DNA from: Rhipicephalus microplus
Taxonomy: Eukaryota > Arthropoda > Arachnida > Ixodida > Ixodidae
Reading direction: 5' to 3'
DNA: 64,000 bases
Assembly: GCF_043290135.1 (NCBI RefSeq)
Contig: NC_134710.1
Coordinates: 462,745,376 to 462,809,375 of the forward strand
Positions 50,922 through 62,092 of this stretch are shown here, piece after piece (the stretch's first letter is position 1; every line of letters begins with the position of its first letter). The notes beneath the pieces were generated by a model, which did not search any database, was not told where the DNA came from, and was given only the letters and a program-made list of their open reading frames with translations. The position numbers were made by a program, and so were the translations under genes.

Positions 50922-53900
50922 CAGACAGAAATATTACAGTGGAACATATCAGGCCTTCTTCGAAACCTCGATGACTCACAAAAACTCCTCTATGAACACA
51001 TTCCGAGAGTGCTGTGTGTACAAGAGACACACTGATAACGAAAAAACACAAACTTTTTACGTAACTGCGTAATGTTCCGAAAGAATAGAGATGATGCCAT
51101 GCCACCGTCCGGTGGTGTAGCGGTTATAGTTAGTCAAAGTATAGCATGTACACAATTACCCCTTCAGACTTCCCTCGAGGTGGTGGCTGTCCGAGCAGTT
51201 ATTCTAAGCAAACTCGTAACCATCTGCTGTTTGTACATACCTCCGCACCACCGTCCTGAAAAACTTCAATTCCAGTCTTTAATAGACGAACTACCTGAAC
51301 CTTATCTGGTCCTTGGGGACCTGAACGCACATAACGGTCTGTTGGGTGACTCTCGCAGTGATCCACGAGGTCGTCTCATTGAACACTTCCTCATTTCATC
51401 AGGTGCTTATCTGTTGAATAGGAAAGAGGCAACATACTATAACTTTGCCAACAAAACTTACTCTTCCGTAGACCTCAGTATCGCATCTCCTTCACTTGTA
51501 TCATTACTTCAGTGGAAAGTCATAAATAATCCATACGAAAGTGACCATTTTCCTTTAGTTTTGAGTGCACCAACACTATATGAATGTCCTCTACATGATT
51601 TCAAATGGCTGGTAAATAAAGCCGCCTGGGAACAATTTAAAAAATTACTCACTTATGTTGGACTGACATAAGCAGATTAGGCATAGGTGCCTTACTTAAT
51701 GACGCAGCAGCCAATCGTATCCTACAAACATCTGGACTGCCCAGCAAACGACACGCCCTATGGTGGAACACTGATTGTCGTAATGCGCGAAAAGAACAGA
51801 AAAGGGCATGGAGGTTGCTGCAGAACTCGCCGACAGCGGAAAACCTTGAGAGCTTTAAGAAAATAAAATCTCGAGGCAGGAGACGCGTCAGCAGGCCAGA
51901 AGAGAAAGCTGGCACAAGATTTTATGAGGGATAAAGTCATATACACAAGAGGCTAAAGCCTGGAACATGGTTGGTAGGGTAGCAGAAAGACAAGTACACT
52001 CACTTCCACTCGTAAACATACAAGGTGATAGCTTGGAAGATCAGGCGAACATTCTCGGTGCATACTACAAGCAGGTGTCTAGCTTGTCACACTGTACTGA
52101 AGCTTTCCAATGATAAATAGCAAGGATAGAAAAGCAGAAACTAGATTACAAGTGCACAAATTACGAGGTATTTAACCAACCTTTAAACTTAGCTGAGCTA
52201 CAAACATCACAAAACTTCTGCAGTAATTCTGCCCCAGGCTACGACCTTGTCTGATATGAAATGTTGAAAAACCTGCCACTCAAAACGCGAAAAACTTTAC
52301 TCTCCCTAGACAATGCTATCTGGTTTCCTTGCACCATTCCTTCTTCTTGGAAATAGGCTATTGTCCTTATTTTAAAACAGGACCGTTCCTTCCTCAGTTG
52401 CGAGTTATAGGTTCATTGCACTTGCAAGCTACCTTTGTAAACTTTTTGAAAAGATGACGAACCGCTGACTTTTACATTTCCTAGAAACACACAATCTGCT
52501 CGACCAATTCCAGTGCGGGTTTTGAGAGGGTAGATCCACCACCGACCACCTGGTGCGAATTGAGGCAGAGATCCGAGACGCTTTCGTCCACAAACAATAC
52601 TTTCTTTCTGTGTTTCTCGATATAGAGAAGGGGTACGACACAACATGGCGTCTTGGCATATTAAGAGACCTGTCTCACTTGGGTGTGCGGGGTAGAATGC
52701 TTTTCACAATCGAGAGTTACTTGTCCAGTCGGACATTCCGTGTCCTTGTGGGAAGTGTTCTCTCCCAATTATTTCTTCAAGAAACGGGAGTACCGCAAGG
52801 CGGTGTACTTAGTTGTACACTTTTTGTTATCAAAATGAATTCCTTGCACCTTTCCATCCCCCGCAATATGTTCTATAATTGTACATATGTCAATGACGTA
52901 CAGCTTGGCTTTAAGTCATGCAACCTGGCAATGTGTGAACGGCAGGTTCAGCTAGCTTTGAACAAGGTCTCTAAATGGGCAGAAGAAAATGGATGCCGAC
53001 TGAACCCGCAAAGAAGCGCGTGTGTCTTGTTCTCCCGAAAGAGAGGCATGCACTCAGAACCCGACATTGAACTGAATGGTCAACGTCTGTCTGTTAATGC
53101 GGAGCATAAATTCTTAGGCTTAATCTTGGACAACAAGTTGACCTTCGTTCCGCACATCAAGTATTTAAACACAAAATGTTTAAAAGCTATGAATGTTCTA
53201 AAAGTGTTGTCACGTACTACGTGGGGTAGTGACAGGCAATGTCTAATGAACCTACATATAAGCCTCATTCGCACCCGCTTAGAATATGGGGCAGTTGTTT
53301 ATCAGTCTGCGACTCCAAGTGCTCTGAAGATGCTGGACCCCGTGCATCATTTGGACATCCGCCTTTCTACTGGTGCTTTTCGCACCAGCCCCGTAGAAAG
53401 CCTTTACGTTGAGTCAAATGAGTGGTCGCTTCATCTGCAAAGAACCTACATGTCCTTTGTATATTTCCTTAAGGTGAAATCAGACAAGAAGCACCCCTCA
53501 TACTCTACTATTAATGACTTGGCGAGCTCCATTCTTTTTGAAAACAGTCCTTCAATGAGGCAGCCCTTCTCAGTTCGCCTGAAGGTCTAGCTGAGGACAC
53601 TGGAGTGTCGCTCGAACACAGTTTATTGGCTCCTGTAGCATACCCGCCACCGTGGCAGTGGCAGACTATAGACTGCGATGTGTCTTTCCTAGAGGTTACA
53701 AAACATGCACCCATTGCCCATATCCGAACATACTTTCTGGAACTTCAACACAAATACACACGTCCTCAGTTCTTTACAGATGCCTCCAAGTCTATCTCCT
53801 CTGTGTTCTACGCTGCTGTCCGCACATCCTTTTCGGATGCTGGCCCTCTACATCCGCAGACAAGTATCTTCACCGCGGAAGCTTATGCGATACTTGCGGC

Positions 53901-54320
53901 CGCTGAACCCATCAAGCAACCATAACTACAGAAAGCAGTAATATATAGGGACTCTCTCAGTGTGGTAATGGCTCTGCACACTCTTAAAAAACAAAAAAAA
54001 CACCCTGTCTTCGTCTCACTTTACTCCGTTTTATGCCCACTCTACACAATCGAACAACATGTTGTAGTGCGCTGGGTGCCATGCCACCGTGAGATCCAAG
54101 GCAACGTGTTGGCGGATCAGCTTGATGCATCCGTTCACGAAAGCACTGCCAATACGCCCATATCAATCCCGGTCCTTGATCTTAAGCCGTCTTTCAAACG
54201 AAAGCTCAGGGACTACTGGCAGAGCAAGTGGGATAGACACACACAAAACAAAATACACATTATTAAGCCACACCTTGGCCATTGGCCGCCAGTATCAAAA
54301 TCACGTATACAGAGGTAACA
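50922..54320 (+). pseudogene. ORF2 (EN-RT-RNase H) of copy C
   Basis: Starts at ATG 50922 (MQTEILQWNISGLL). The endonuclease (to 51671) keeps its key motifs: CLYIPP, LGDLNAHN, SVDLSIASP and SDHFP. A broken linker follows (51670-52550). The RT frame 52553-53590 has FLDIEKGYDTTW (usually EKAYD), TGVPQGGVLSCTLF, and YVND where the catalytic YVDD should be (about 52887-52898), so the first catalytic Asp is lost. RNase H follows in other frames (FFTDASKS, about 53772-53795; RWVPCHREIQGNVLADQL, about 54070-54123). The C-terminal region reads RLRIGHTYMTHL-like at about 54330. Stops and shifts make it inactive. Confidence 0.8.
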
Positions 54321-54599
54321 CTAACGAGGCTCAGGATAGGACACACATACATGACACACTTATATCTTTTGTCCGGTGGCGATCCATCATTGTGAAATAG
54401 ATGTGGTGAAGCAATAACATTTCTTGATATTTTAATTCAGTGCAAACAGTTAGAAACTCTAAAACAACACTTTCCATTACCCTACCGACAACATATACCT
54501 TTAGACCCTGCAGTGTTTGTCGGTAGGGAACCACTTTTTAGTCATAAATCATTGTTAGCGTTTTTAAAAGAAATGAGAAGTTTTCATATCATATACCTG

Positions 54600-54962
54600 G
54601 GCATTCCGTAGCACGACCTCTCCAGAGAGGTTTTCGCTGCGGTGTCTACACACAAAGCACTTGCCTCACGGCCTTTGGACGCAAGGGTATGAAGGAGTGA
54701 GGCAATTGTGCTAACCATACATGTCCACCATCATTTTTTATTATCACCAACTTTTGTCATCTATTCACACCACACACACCTTTCACGGCATGGTCATGAT
54801 TTTATTACTTGTACGTTTTTAGTTGCCTTACCACGAGGAATTTTATGGCCCCTATACAGCCGCTTATCACAATCATTGTCCATATCTTTAGTAAGATGAA
54901 CTGGCACTCTTTGGCCGTGAAATGGCCCTTGCGCCACAAAACATCAAACAGCATCATCTTCG
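54600..54962 (+). other. 3' UTR of copy C
   Basis: Ends GAAATGGCCCTTGCGCCACAAAAC and an ATCATC tail, the shared family terminus. Confidence 0.7.
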
Positions 54963-54974
54963 AGCGCTTACGGC
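54963..54974. repeat. Right TSD of copy C
   Basis: AGCGCTTACGGC, one mismatch to 49173-49184. Confidence 0.75.
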
Positions 54975-56717
54975 TAGAAAACCTAACCTAACTTCCTGGC
55001 TGGGTAAGCTAATGAAATACGCCTTACTCACCCGACTAATACAATGACTTACGCGAATGTTCGATGATAGGATTTCAGAAGAATATTCGCATGCAGGACG
55101 TCATGTTACAATTGAAACGCCAGGTCATAGATGACCCTCGTAGACCAACTCTAGCCATACTCGGACTTGATCTCGAAAGGCAATTGTCAATGGTACCCAC
55201 CTAGCCAAACTGATTCATGTCCGTAACTTACGCTCTGGTGAGCGCGCGTGTAACTATATCCGAAGCTCATTTACAAATAGGCTAGCCGAAATCATAGTAG
55301 GGGGCCTCACATTCGATGAAATATCTTTAGGTTGTTCAAGTATCCCGCAAAGATTGGTGGTATGACCTATGCTAATTACCTTAGTCTTAACTGGCCTGTG
55401 AAGTAGGTTAAAAAAGACATAAGGTTTCCACCTTACAAACTATGCAGATTATATAACTGTGTGAGGGATAACCGGCAGCGATGGGTCAAAGAAACAACGT
55501 CTAGAGCAATATCTAGAAGGATCTGGTCTCACGTGAGCAGCCGACAACTTTTAGCTGGAAGTATATAGACCAACATTATATGTCCGACCTCCCAAGCACC
55601 ACGATACACATACCTACACACACATACAGCTTACAATACGTGATGGACGCACAATACCCATTGTCGAGAAGGGTACTGGGGTTAATAATAGGCGCTAAGA
55701 GCACCAACAGAGCTGTCCTCCATCTTGAAGCGAATGCTTCTCAAACGACGCGCTTGATCAAAAGAAATAATATATATTAGAATAGCGGCATGAAAGAAGC
55801 AATGACCGTAAGGCTCATCCACGCGTTTGTCGTTAGCCGCATTACGTATGTTTCCGCTTGTTATAGATGGTTCGCAGTAGAAAAATGAAATAAACAGTCT
55901 CGTACGAAAGAACTACAAAAAGCGCGGGGACTCATGCAAAGCACAAGTACAGAGAAGCTGCAGGAGCTATGTTGACGTAATACACTAGAGGAAATGAAAG
56001 AGGCGCAAGGTATTGCACAGTACGAGGGCCGCTCTAAAACGTAGACTGGTAGATATATCTTTTAAAATTTACGCATCATTACCACAAAATATGGTACCAA
56101 ATGCAACATTCCCCTAGGAATACTGGCTAAGTTTACAGTCCCTCTATTACCCAAACACATACACCCCCAGCACAACGCAGGTAGAAGGCTAAGCAAGGCC
56201 AAGACGCTAAATGATAAAGAACCTCAGAAACAGCAATAAATTGGTCTTCGTAGATGCCGCTCTTTACAAACGCAAACAATGCTTCGTCGTGGCAGTAATT
56301 AACCACAAAAGACAATGCAGCTATAGTGATTCACAAGCAGCTGTACGCCACTTGACAAATTGCATATTCTCGCCTGAAGCCCTTTGTATTCTTAGAACGG
56401 GCAAACAACCCAAGGTGGCAGGTGCGTCTGCATTCTATGGTTCCCAGCTCACCTACCCGACACCATGGGAGGGATCAATGCTAACGAGGCGGTACACAAC
56501 GTAGCTCGATTACTCACCTTCCGGGCTACGACAAATTTTGGCCCCTCGTCTGAATTTCCTAATGTGTGGGACTGAGAGGACCCATTGACAACATTCAGTT
56601 CAATTACAAAACATTATAAATCGCAGAGATGCGTTTAACCACCAACTCTCCTTAAACTGAACATGGCACAGTCTGTCCAGTGGCGACAATTACAATTTAA
56701 ACCTTATAGGTTTGAGT
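54975..56717 (+). pseudogene. LINE T: rest of RT and RNase H
   Basis: Readable pieces in order: NLTSWLGKLMKYALLTRL; RPTLAILGLDLER (RT palm, about 55140-55180); RLAEIIVGGLTFDEISLG (about 55280-55335); ASQTTRLIKRNN and FVVSRITYVSACYRW (thumb, about 55730-55880); LVFVDAALYKRKQCFVVAV (RNase H, about 56243-56300); SDSQAAVRHLTNCIFSPEAL (about 56329-56390). At least eight stops or frame changes. The catalytic FADD region cannot be read with confidence. Confidence 0.65.
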
Positions 56718-56926
56718 GATTGATTGATATGTGTGGATTAGCGTCACGAAACCACCATATCATGCGGGACGCCGTAGTCGAGGGCTCCGAAAATTGAGAC
56801 CACCTGGGCTTCTTTGCAGACCTATAGCGTTTTTGCCTGCATGAAAAATGCAGCCGTCGATGCGGGGATTGGATCCCGCGCCTGGCGGGTCAGCTACCAG
56901 CGCGGCAGGGCAGACCCTATAAAAGT
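56718..56926 (-). mobile_element. tRNA-derived SINE, Ruka-like, minus strand
   Basis: Reverse-complement reading gives GCGGGATCCAATCCC, ACGGCTGCATTTTTCATG, GCCCAGGTGGTCTCAATTTTC, GGTGGTTTCGTGACGCTAA and an ATCAATCAATCA tail at 56718. The tRNA head has a deletion. Inserted antisense in LINE T. Confidence 0.75.
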
Positions 56927-57230
56927 CCACCGCTACTACACGCTATATACCCACAGATCTACTCGAAACCTCAATCCGAAAATGTTCAGGCACGGAGTTC
57001 CTTGGAACGTATCCTATGATATTTACAGGGATTAAATGAAACACAGTATAGAGAACGCGGCCTCCACCGACAGCATCCGCGCGCGTTGTCGAGCCGTGCT
57101 GCTCAGTTCAGCCCTGGACGATCAGCTATGGGCAATCATCTATGGGCAATCATCTGGCGAGCCTACGAAGCCGCTAGGAAGCAAGACCTTCTAGGCGGCA
57201 CCTATGCAGAAGCGAACCCAGTCTAATAAC
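56927..57230 (+). pseudogene. LINE T: C-terminal end
   Basis: Frames give LHAIYPQIYSKPQSENVQA and SSLERIL, matching the zinc-binding end of tick LINE ORF2 proteins (normally CxxC..H..C). Then, after a 14-bp tandem duplication (CTATGGGCAATCAT at about 57127-57155), WRAYEAARKQDLLGGTYAEA ends at a TAA near 57226. Confidence 0.5.
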
Positions 57231-57560
57231 ACGCCGGATACAAATTCCATTTTTTTCAACCTCACAGAAGCAACCACTCTGCGTACCAGCGATACCAACC
57301 CAAGTTTGTGTTTCACTACAATCTGGCCGCACTTTTTATACTGCTGTGTTTATTTGAGTTATCATATGGTTAGCCTCTTTTCGACTCGGCTGAAGGCGTT
57401 CAGCTGGTTTGAGATAACGTAAATAATTGGCTGAATATCAGCTGAAGCATGTTCGCAAAGTACGCTCGTAGAGAATACGAGGAAGGGAGAGTGGCAGGAA
57501 TGAGGTAGGGGTGTTTATGACTAGACGCGGGTGCGTATGCAACGCCACGTAACTAAAAAC
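57231..57560. other. Probable 3' UTR of LINE T, then unassigned
   Basis: No coding signal. The end of the element is not visible. Confidence 0.35.
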
Positions 57561-57589
57561 TATGTATGTCTATTTTAGATGCGGAAGCA

Positions 57590-57950
57590 TCTTATACTCG
57601 CGCCTTGTAGTGCGCCGTCCGCGCCGTCCGCACCGCTTCTCGAACATTCGACAGCTGACGCGCGCGCATGCGCCGTCGCGCCGTCGCCCAACATCTGTGC
57701 CGCGCACGCTTCTCCTTCGAGAACATTCGACAGCTGACAGTGCATGCGCCGTCGCGCTGTATATATACTCAAGGTCGGCGCTCGCTCGCTCAGTTGCCGC
57801 TCGTTGGTTGGTTTGTACGGCGCGTCGACGTCCAAGGTCGCGGTGAAATGAATTCCAACGAATCCACAAACACAATGATCGACGTCCCTTCGACCAGCGC
57901 CGCCCTTTCGCATACGTGTGTACGTGTTCACTCATTTAACAACCCCTCCT
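57590..57950 (+). promoter_or_regulatory. GC-rich promoter-like region with TATA and short first ORF
   Basis: Strongly GC-rich compared with its flanks. GAACATTCGACAGCTGAC occurs twice (about 57640 and 57723), each followed by a CATGCGCCGTCGCG box. A TATA (CTGTATATATACTCAAGG) lies near 57759, and an ATG at 57848 opens MNSNESTNTMIDVPSTSAAL for about 46 codons. This looks like the promoter and first exon of a gene or of an unrecognised mobile element. No downstream exon is identified. Confidence 0.45.
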
Positions 57951-58071
57951 ACAACCACGTTAGCCAATTTAGCCATCGACCCAAGTAAGTCGCAATTTAA
58001 CACCCCATTTCACAACCACGTTAACCAGTTTAGCCATCGACCCAAGTAAGTCGCACTTTAACACCCCGTTA
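57951..58071 (+). repeat. Tandem duplication of a 61-bp unit carrying a donor-like site
   Basis: Two units (57951-58011 and 58012-58071) share ACAACCACGTTARCCARTTT, AGCCATCGACCCAAGTAAGT and CGCAMTTTAACACCCC. Each contains CAAGTAAGT, a strong splice-donor match. A third partial unit precedes at about 57935. Confidence 0.8.
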
Positions 58072-58177
58072 ACCAATTATATGCTCCGCATCCTCCTCAG
58101 TGTTCCCCCGAGGGAAGCTGCGGGCAATTTTTTTGTTCATTCGTTCAATATGTGCAGCTTAAAGTCGCAAAACTACC

Positions 58178-58315
58178 ACATGATCATGAAAGCCACCGTA
58201 GTGAAGGGCTCCGAAAATTGGACCACCTGGGGTTCTTTGACGTGTACCTAAATCGAAGTACACCAGCCTACAGCGTTTTCGCCTCCATCGAAAATAAAGC
58301 CGCCTCAGCCATTAT
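58178..58315 (-). mobile_element. SINE fragment, minus strand
   Basis: Reverse-complement reading gives TTTTCGATGGAGGCGAAAAC, AAGAACCCCAGGTGGTCC and CGGAGCCCTTCACTACGG, the SINE body without head or tail. Confidence 0.65.
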
Positions 58316-58500
58316 TAGATCTCGTGAACTGTGGGTGGTTTTTTTGTTTTGTTGATACGTTTGTGCTCTGTTGAAATAAATGAATGTCGCACGACGCAAT
58401 TTCGCATCAGACGCGCATCGCGAGACTGTGGCTCAACAGCGCATACAATTATTTACACTGCGCGTTGCAATTAAAGTGACGTGTGCACTAATGTGATATT

Positions 58501-58582
58501 AGTATTCTTAAGATTCTCATAATCATATAGTGGTTTTGAGACGTTAAACCCCACATATCAATCAATCAGTATTCTTAAGATT
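58501..58582 (+). mobile_element. 52-bp SINE 3' stub with perfect 15-bp TSD
   Basis: Only the last part of the SINE is present (58516-58567): CTCATAATCATATAGTGGTT, GAGACGTTAAACCCCACATA and ATCAATCA. The exact repeat AGTATTCTTAAGATT flanks it at 58501-58515 and 58568-58582. Confidence 0.9.
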
Positions 58583-59979
58583 GGACTCATTTTAGGGAAT
58601 CGATGTGTGCATGTCTAATTCCCGAAACGTCGTCCGTGAGCGGCATTGATAAGCAAGCGCGATCGATCGTGCACTCCTTCCTGCGCGCATGCCCCTTTGT
58701 GCGCTGAAAATTCTTTCGCAATACGTGTAAAGCCTCTGTCAATGTGAATGTTCACCAAGTCTATAGCTTCGATGGAAGGGAACGCAACAAAAGTGTGCGG
58801 GAATGAGAGGAACGAAGCTGAATGACGCTTCTTCGTGCGCCGACCACAGTTGATTCCAAATATACAAAACACAGTGGTGCATTATTTTTTCATCACTCAA
58901 AAACTCGGGAGATCCCACGTACAGTGGAAATCGACGATATGGGAAGCACGAATAAGGAAGGCTTATATGTCACTTTAAAATCAGAACGACGCCATGAGGC
59001 AGACGCAAATTATGCCGTACATGAATTCTGTCTCATAGTTATCATGGTTGCGCCAGGCTTTTGTGTTCGTCGTCCATTCACGTCACGTAACACCAAGTTT
59101 GGTATGTATGAAGCAAGCGAAATGGCCTAGAGCGCACTATGAGCGTAGCGTGAAGTCATGTTTTACGTGAGGTGCATGTCATGATCAGCATAGTAGAATC
59201 TGTTGCTGGTCCTATTGGTACATGCTTGAAGAAACGACACACATCTAGCGTGTGTGTCTCGTCTTCTCCTCTTGTGTACGCGTCCCTAAGCTGCTTTTTC
59301 CGTTTCTTTACGGTCATCACGTTTTGACTTGTCTTTTGCCTTCGTCGTATTAGCAATAGCAACGCGAGAAGTGGTCAGCTGATGTGTAATGCTTGCTCTC
59401 GCAAACATGGTAGCATTTCACACTGCTACATAAATGAACTTCAGTGGATGACACACAAATACAACTAACGTTAACCCGTTGAGACTGTTGTATCATAAGA
59501 GTACATATATAATCTTCATAAAATTGAATAGCCAGCACTGCAACCACAACTGACGTTTCATCAACACTCCACCTCAATAGCGGAGTTTTTCAAAGCAGTA
59601 CCGAGATACGGCGTGGCTCTGTGGCAGACTGCTTGATTTCCACGCAGTGTGGCTTTGATTCCTTCTCGGACCCCGATGTTCGTCGGACAAACGCTGCCGT
59701 TGTTACGTTTCCTTAACGTCTTGCATTTAAATTACCAATCTCTGTCCTCGCCGTTCTTGGCTACGGATGAACTGTCAAACGCCTATGGCGCATACCCGCG
59801 TACTAGTAGTGCCTCTTACCCACCCGCGGGTATGTGCCACTATCTGGCGGAGAGTGACTGACGACGCACGCGACGACATTATGACATTATTCATCTCACA
59901 ACAAGTGGGTCATATTCGTCAAACCATTTTACCCTTTCACACTAATTGTTGGTCACCCCAAGTTAAGTAGTGGAGCACA
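58583..59979. other. Unassigned, with one tRNA-like stretch
   Basis: No gene recognised in about 1.4 kb. At 59611-59665 GGCGTGGCTCTGTGGCAGAC (A-box-like) and GTGGCTTTGATTCC (B-box-like) form another tRNA-derived repeat. Several frames of 70-100 codons exist but none looks like a known protein. Confidence 0.4.
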
Positions 59980-60095
59980 ATAGCATCCAGATGTAGGCGG
60001 ATACATAGATACGCAGATAGACGCCAAACGTTTCTGCGCTACGCGAAAGATGCTCTGCATTTAATAATACTGACGATTTGTTACTGTACCTAGCC
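59980..60095. repeat. Second copy of the GATA-associated dispersed repeat
   Basis: GATGTAGGCGGATACATAGA, a short GATA-like tract and AGATGCTCTGCATTTAATAA parallel 30620-30830. Confidence 0.45.
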
Positions 60096-60560
60096 AAAAC
60101 ATGTATCAAACGTTGCCGCCGCTCGAGACGCGATACCACGCGATTAACAGTTATAATTAACTGCGGTGTATGATCAAGGGAGCGTCAGCTCATGATGGCT
60201 ACAGCGAGAACACAAGGTGAGTCGCCATGAGGAAGCACTGTGTCCTACACGAAAGACGGCAACATTTCAAAACGGATCCTGCGACTCTCGCACTATCGTG
60301 GCGAAAGGAGCATTTTATGCGGGAAATTGTGTTGTGCAACGTTCAGCGTAGATTTCCGCAATTCATCTTTTAGGTATAAGGAGTTCTAGATAATTAGAAA
60401 ACAGCGCAAAAAGGCACGCAAACAATTTTTGAGAGTTGGCGCTGCTTGTGTTTCCAATCCTTTGATTTTTCGTACTTCTTGATAATCACATAGAACCCAA
60501 AAAACCAAGCTCCTCGCACCATTGGCTTGTAGAAGAGTACACATGGGTGCTTATACTCAC
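60096..60560. other. Unassigned (inferred transporter intron)
   Basis: No repeat or exon recognised. Confidence 0.45.
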
Positions 60561-60655
60561 CAACTCTTTCGTAAATGGTGCCGCAATGGCGCCCACTCGA
60601 CTCGTGGTCACTGACCATCCTGAAGCCAGCGTCCTCACCTGGGTTGGGTACATTT
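60561..60655 (-). CDS. Internal exon of an SLC22/organic-cation-transporter-like MFS gene
   Basis: On the minus strand, after a likely acceptor (GATATCAG), the frame reads EMYPTQVRTLASGWSVTTSR and VGAIAAPFTKEL, then a strong donor (GTGAGTAT) in phase 0. E-x-YPTxxR between helices 10 and 11 and RVGxIxAPF in helix 11 are signature positions of SLC22 and related sugar-transporter-fold MFS proteins. The exon is 95 bp with no lesions. The next exon of this type on the same strand is at 32587-32757, and its phase fits. Earlier exons should lie beyond the window at higher coordinates. The exact acceptor could be one of two nearby AG sites. Confidence 0.65.
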
Positions 60656-61480
60656 CTGATATCTGGACATGATTCACGGAACCAGCTCACGAGGTAAAGA
60701 CCTTCGTGATCAGCATAAATAGCAGCTGCAACCACCATAATCCTGCGTACAACAAAGAGCGACATTATGACTCAAGAATATGGGCAGCAGCTGTGGAATA
60801 GGAAGTAAAAAAGACTGACAAGGAATAAATAGTATGTAAAGTGGGATGAATAAAAATGCTTGACAAAACACGATAGCTGCTTTGGAGCGCCCCGCTTACG
60901 CCTAACGAAAATTGCATTACATCTGGTCATTCCACCTTCTGACCTAGAAACCCACATTTCTAAAATAACGCGTTCGAGTAATTTTATCATTAACGCAATT
61001 TGCAAAAAAAGGCATCCATTTGCTTGCTCGAAGCGAGCACTTTCGAAACAGGCTTTTCGGTAAGTTCACTAAGTCGTAGTGTATTGCAGAGGGTGGTTGT
61101 ACTGCGCAGAGACCGCTTTCCTTAACTAGGCGCGCTAAATCTTGTTGACTGATTTAGCGTGCAAGCGCAGGCTGGTCCATGTGAAAATGATAATGTAACG
61201 AAAGAATTCCTGCTGTCCTACTTCTTGCGGAAGACGCCACGGTGCAGTATTGCTTCCGTTTTTTTTTTTCAAATAGTGAAGCTAGCTGTTTACGCTCGTA
61301 AAGTCCTCCTATAGCGTTTGCGAAAACAGTCTTCATTCATTCTGCTTGCGCTCTTCTTTTCGTCTTCCTCCTTATTTTTTATCTGCCTCACTTACCGACC
61401 ACGAGTGCCGAGTGCACTCTCGGGCGCTAGGCGGGTATGTCCGTTGTAGGATACAGTAGCACGGATGAGTGAGCAGATAT
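60656..61480. other. Unassigned (inferred transporter intron)
   Basis: No repeat or exon recognised. Confidence 0.45.
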
Positions 61481-61800
61481 TCATGGGAAGAAGGAGACTA
61501 GAAAGAAACGCAAGGCAGAAAAAACAACTCAAACAAAGGTACCCGAGTAAGTTACCAGAGATCAAGACAGAGAGAGTGCCAAAAATAGGGATAGATAAGA
61601 GACAAGAAAGAAACAACGAGAAAGAAAGAACAGAAATCAAGTAAATCAAGTAAAAACTGTGCCATCAGAACAGAATAAGAAAGAACCAAAGAAATACAGA
61701 AAGAGAAGGAAGCACAAAGATAATTCAAGCAAACACACAGAAGAAGCCACAAAAAGAAACTGAAAAACAGAATAAACGAGAAAAAAAATACAAAAGGAAG
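61481..61800 (+). repeat. Purine-rich strand-asymmetric tract
   Basis: About 320 bp made mostly of A and G with AGAAAGAA, AAGAAAC and AGAACAGAA words, though not a clean microsatellite. It may be part of a LINE 3' UTR or a low-complexity region. Confidence 0.6.
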
Positions 61801-62092
61801 GACAGAAGGCTGACCATCTCCATGATGTAGAGCCTTGCGCGACAAATACAAGATGCGCTTATACTGTGCCATTCTGTCTGCGTGTGCGTATATCGCACAT
61901 TTGTTTTCCTAAAAATGGAATAACAGCTTGCCGAACAAGCTGCGGAGAAAAAGAGAAGCCGCCGTCTCCAAGGCGAGCTTTATTAGAATAGCCTGAGCAC
62001 ACAAGCTTCTAACCAACTACCCTTCGTCGTATCTGTCCACGCCGCGGCAATATTAAACATCCTTCACCCCGGCAAGTTTCATTAACCTTTGC
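61801..62092. other. Unassigned sequence
   Basis: No feature recognised before the leader of copy V. Confidence 0.45.

Larger units (their letters stand above)
49185..54962 (+). mobile_element. I-like non-LTR retrotransposon, copy C, nearly full length
   Basis: The leader starts a little inside the family 5' end (GTAGCGACACCATGG), so it is slightly 5'-truncated. ORF1, ORF2, 3' UTR and an ATCATC tail follow. Bounded by a 12-bp TSD with one mismatch. It is the best preserved copy in the window, although both ORFs carry lesions. Inserted in sense orientation into the RT of LINE T. Confidence 0.85.
48870..57230 (+). mobile_element. RNase-H LINE 'T', split by copy C and by a SINE
   Basis: Three segments belong together: 48870-49184 (start of RT), 54975-56717 (rest of RT and RNase H) and about 56927-57230 (C-terminus). 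Reading across the copy C junction restores the expected RT region (lead-in, then ALTA..NLTSWLGKLMKYALL), which shows T was the target. The family resembles abundant tick LINEs of the R1/I-like group with RNase H. The endonuclease and 5' end are absent by truncation. The 3' end is not sharply defined. Confidence 0.65.

Noticed and set aside
58615..59130. Overlapping 85- and 102-codon frames on opposite strands
   Set aside because: No recognisable motif or splice signal and no repeat partner; likely chance frames.
60394..60765. 123-codon minus frame over the transporter exon
   Set aside because: It overlaps the exon in another frame; the frame with YPTxxR and RVGxIxAPF is the one with family motifs.
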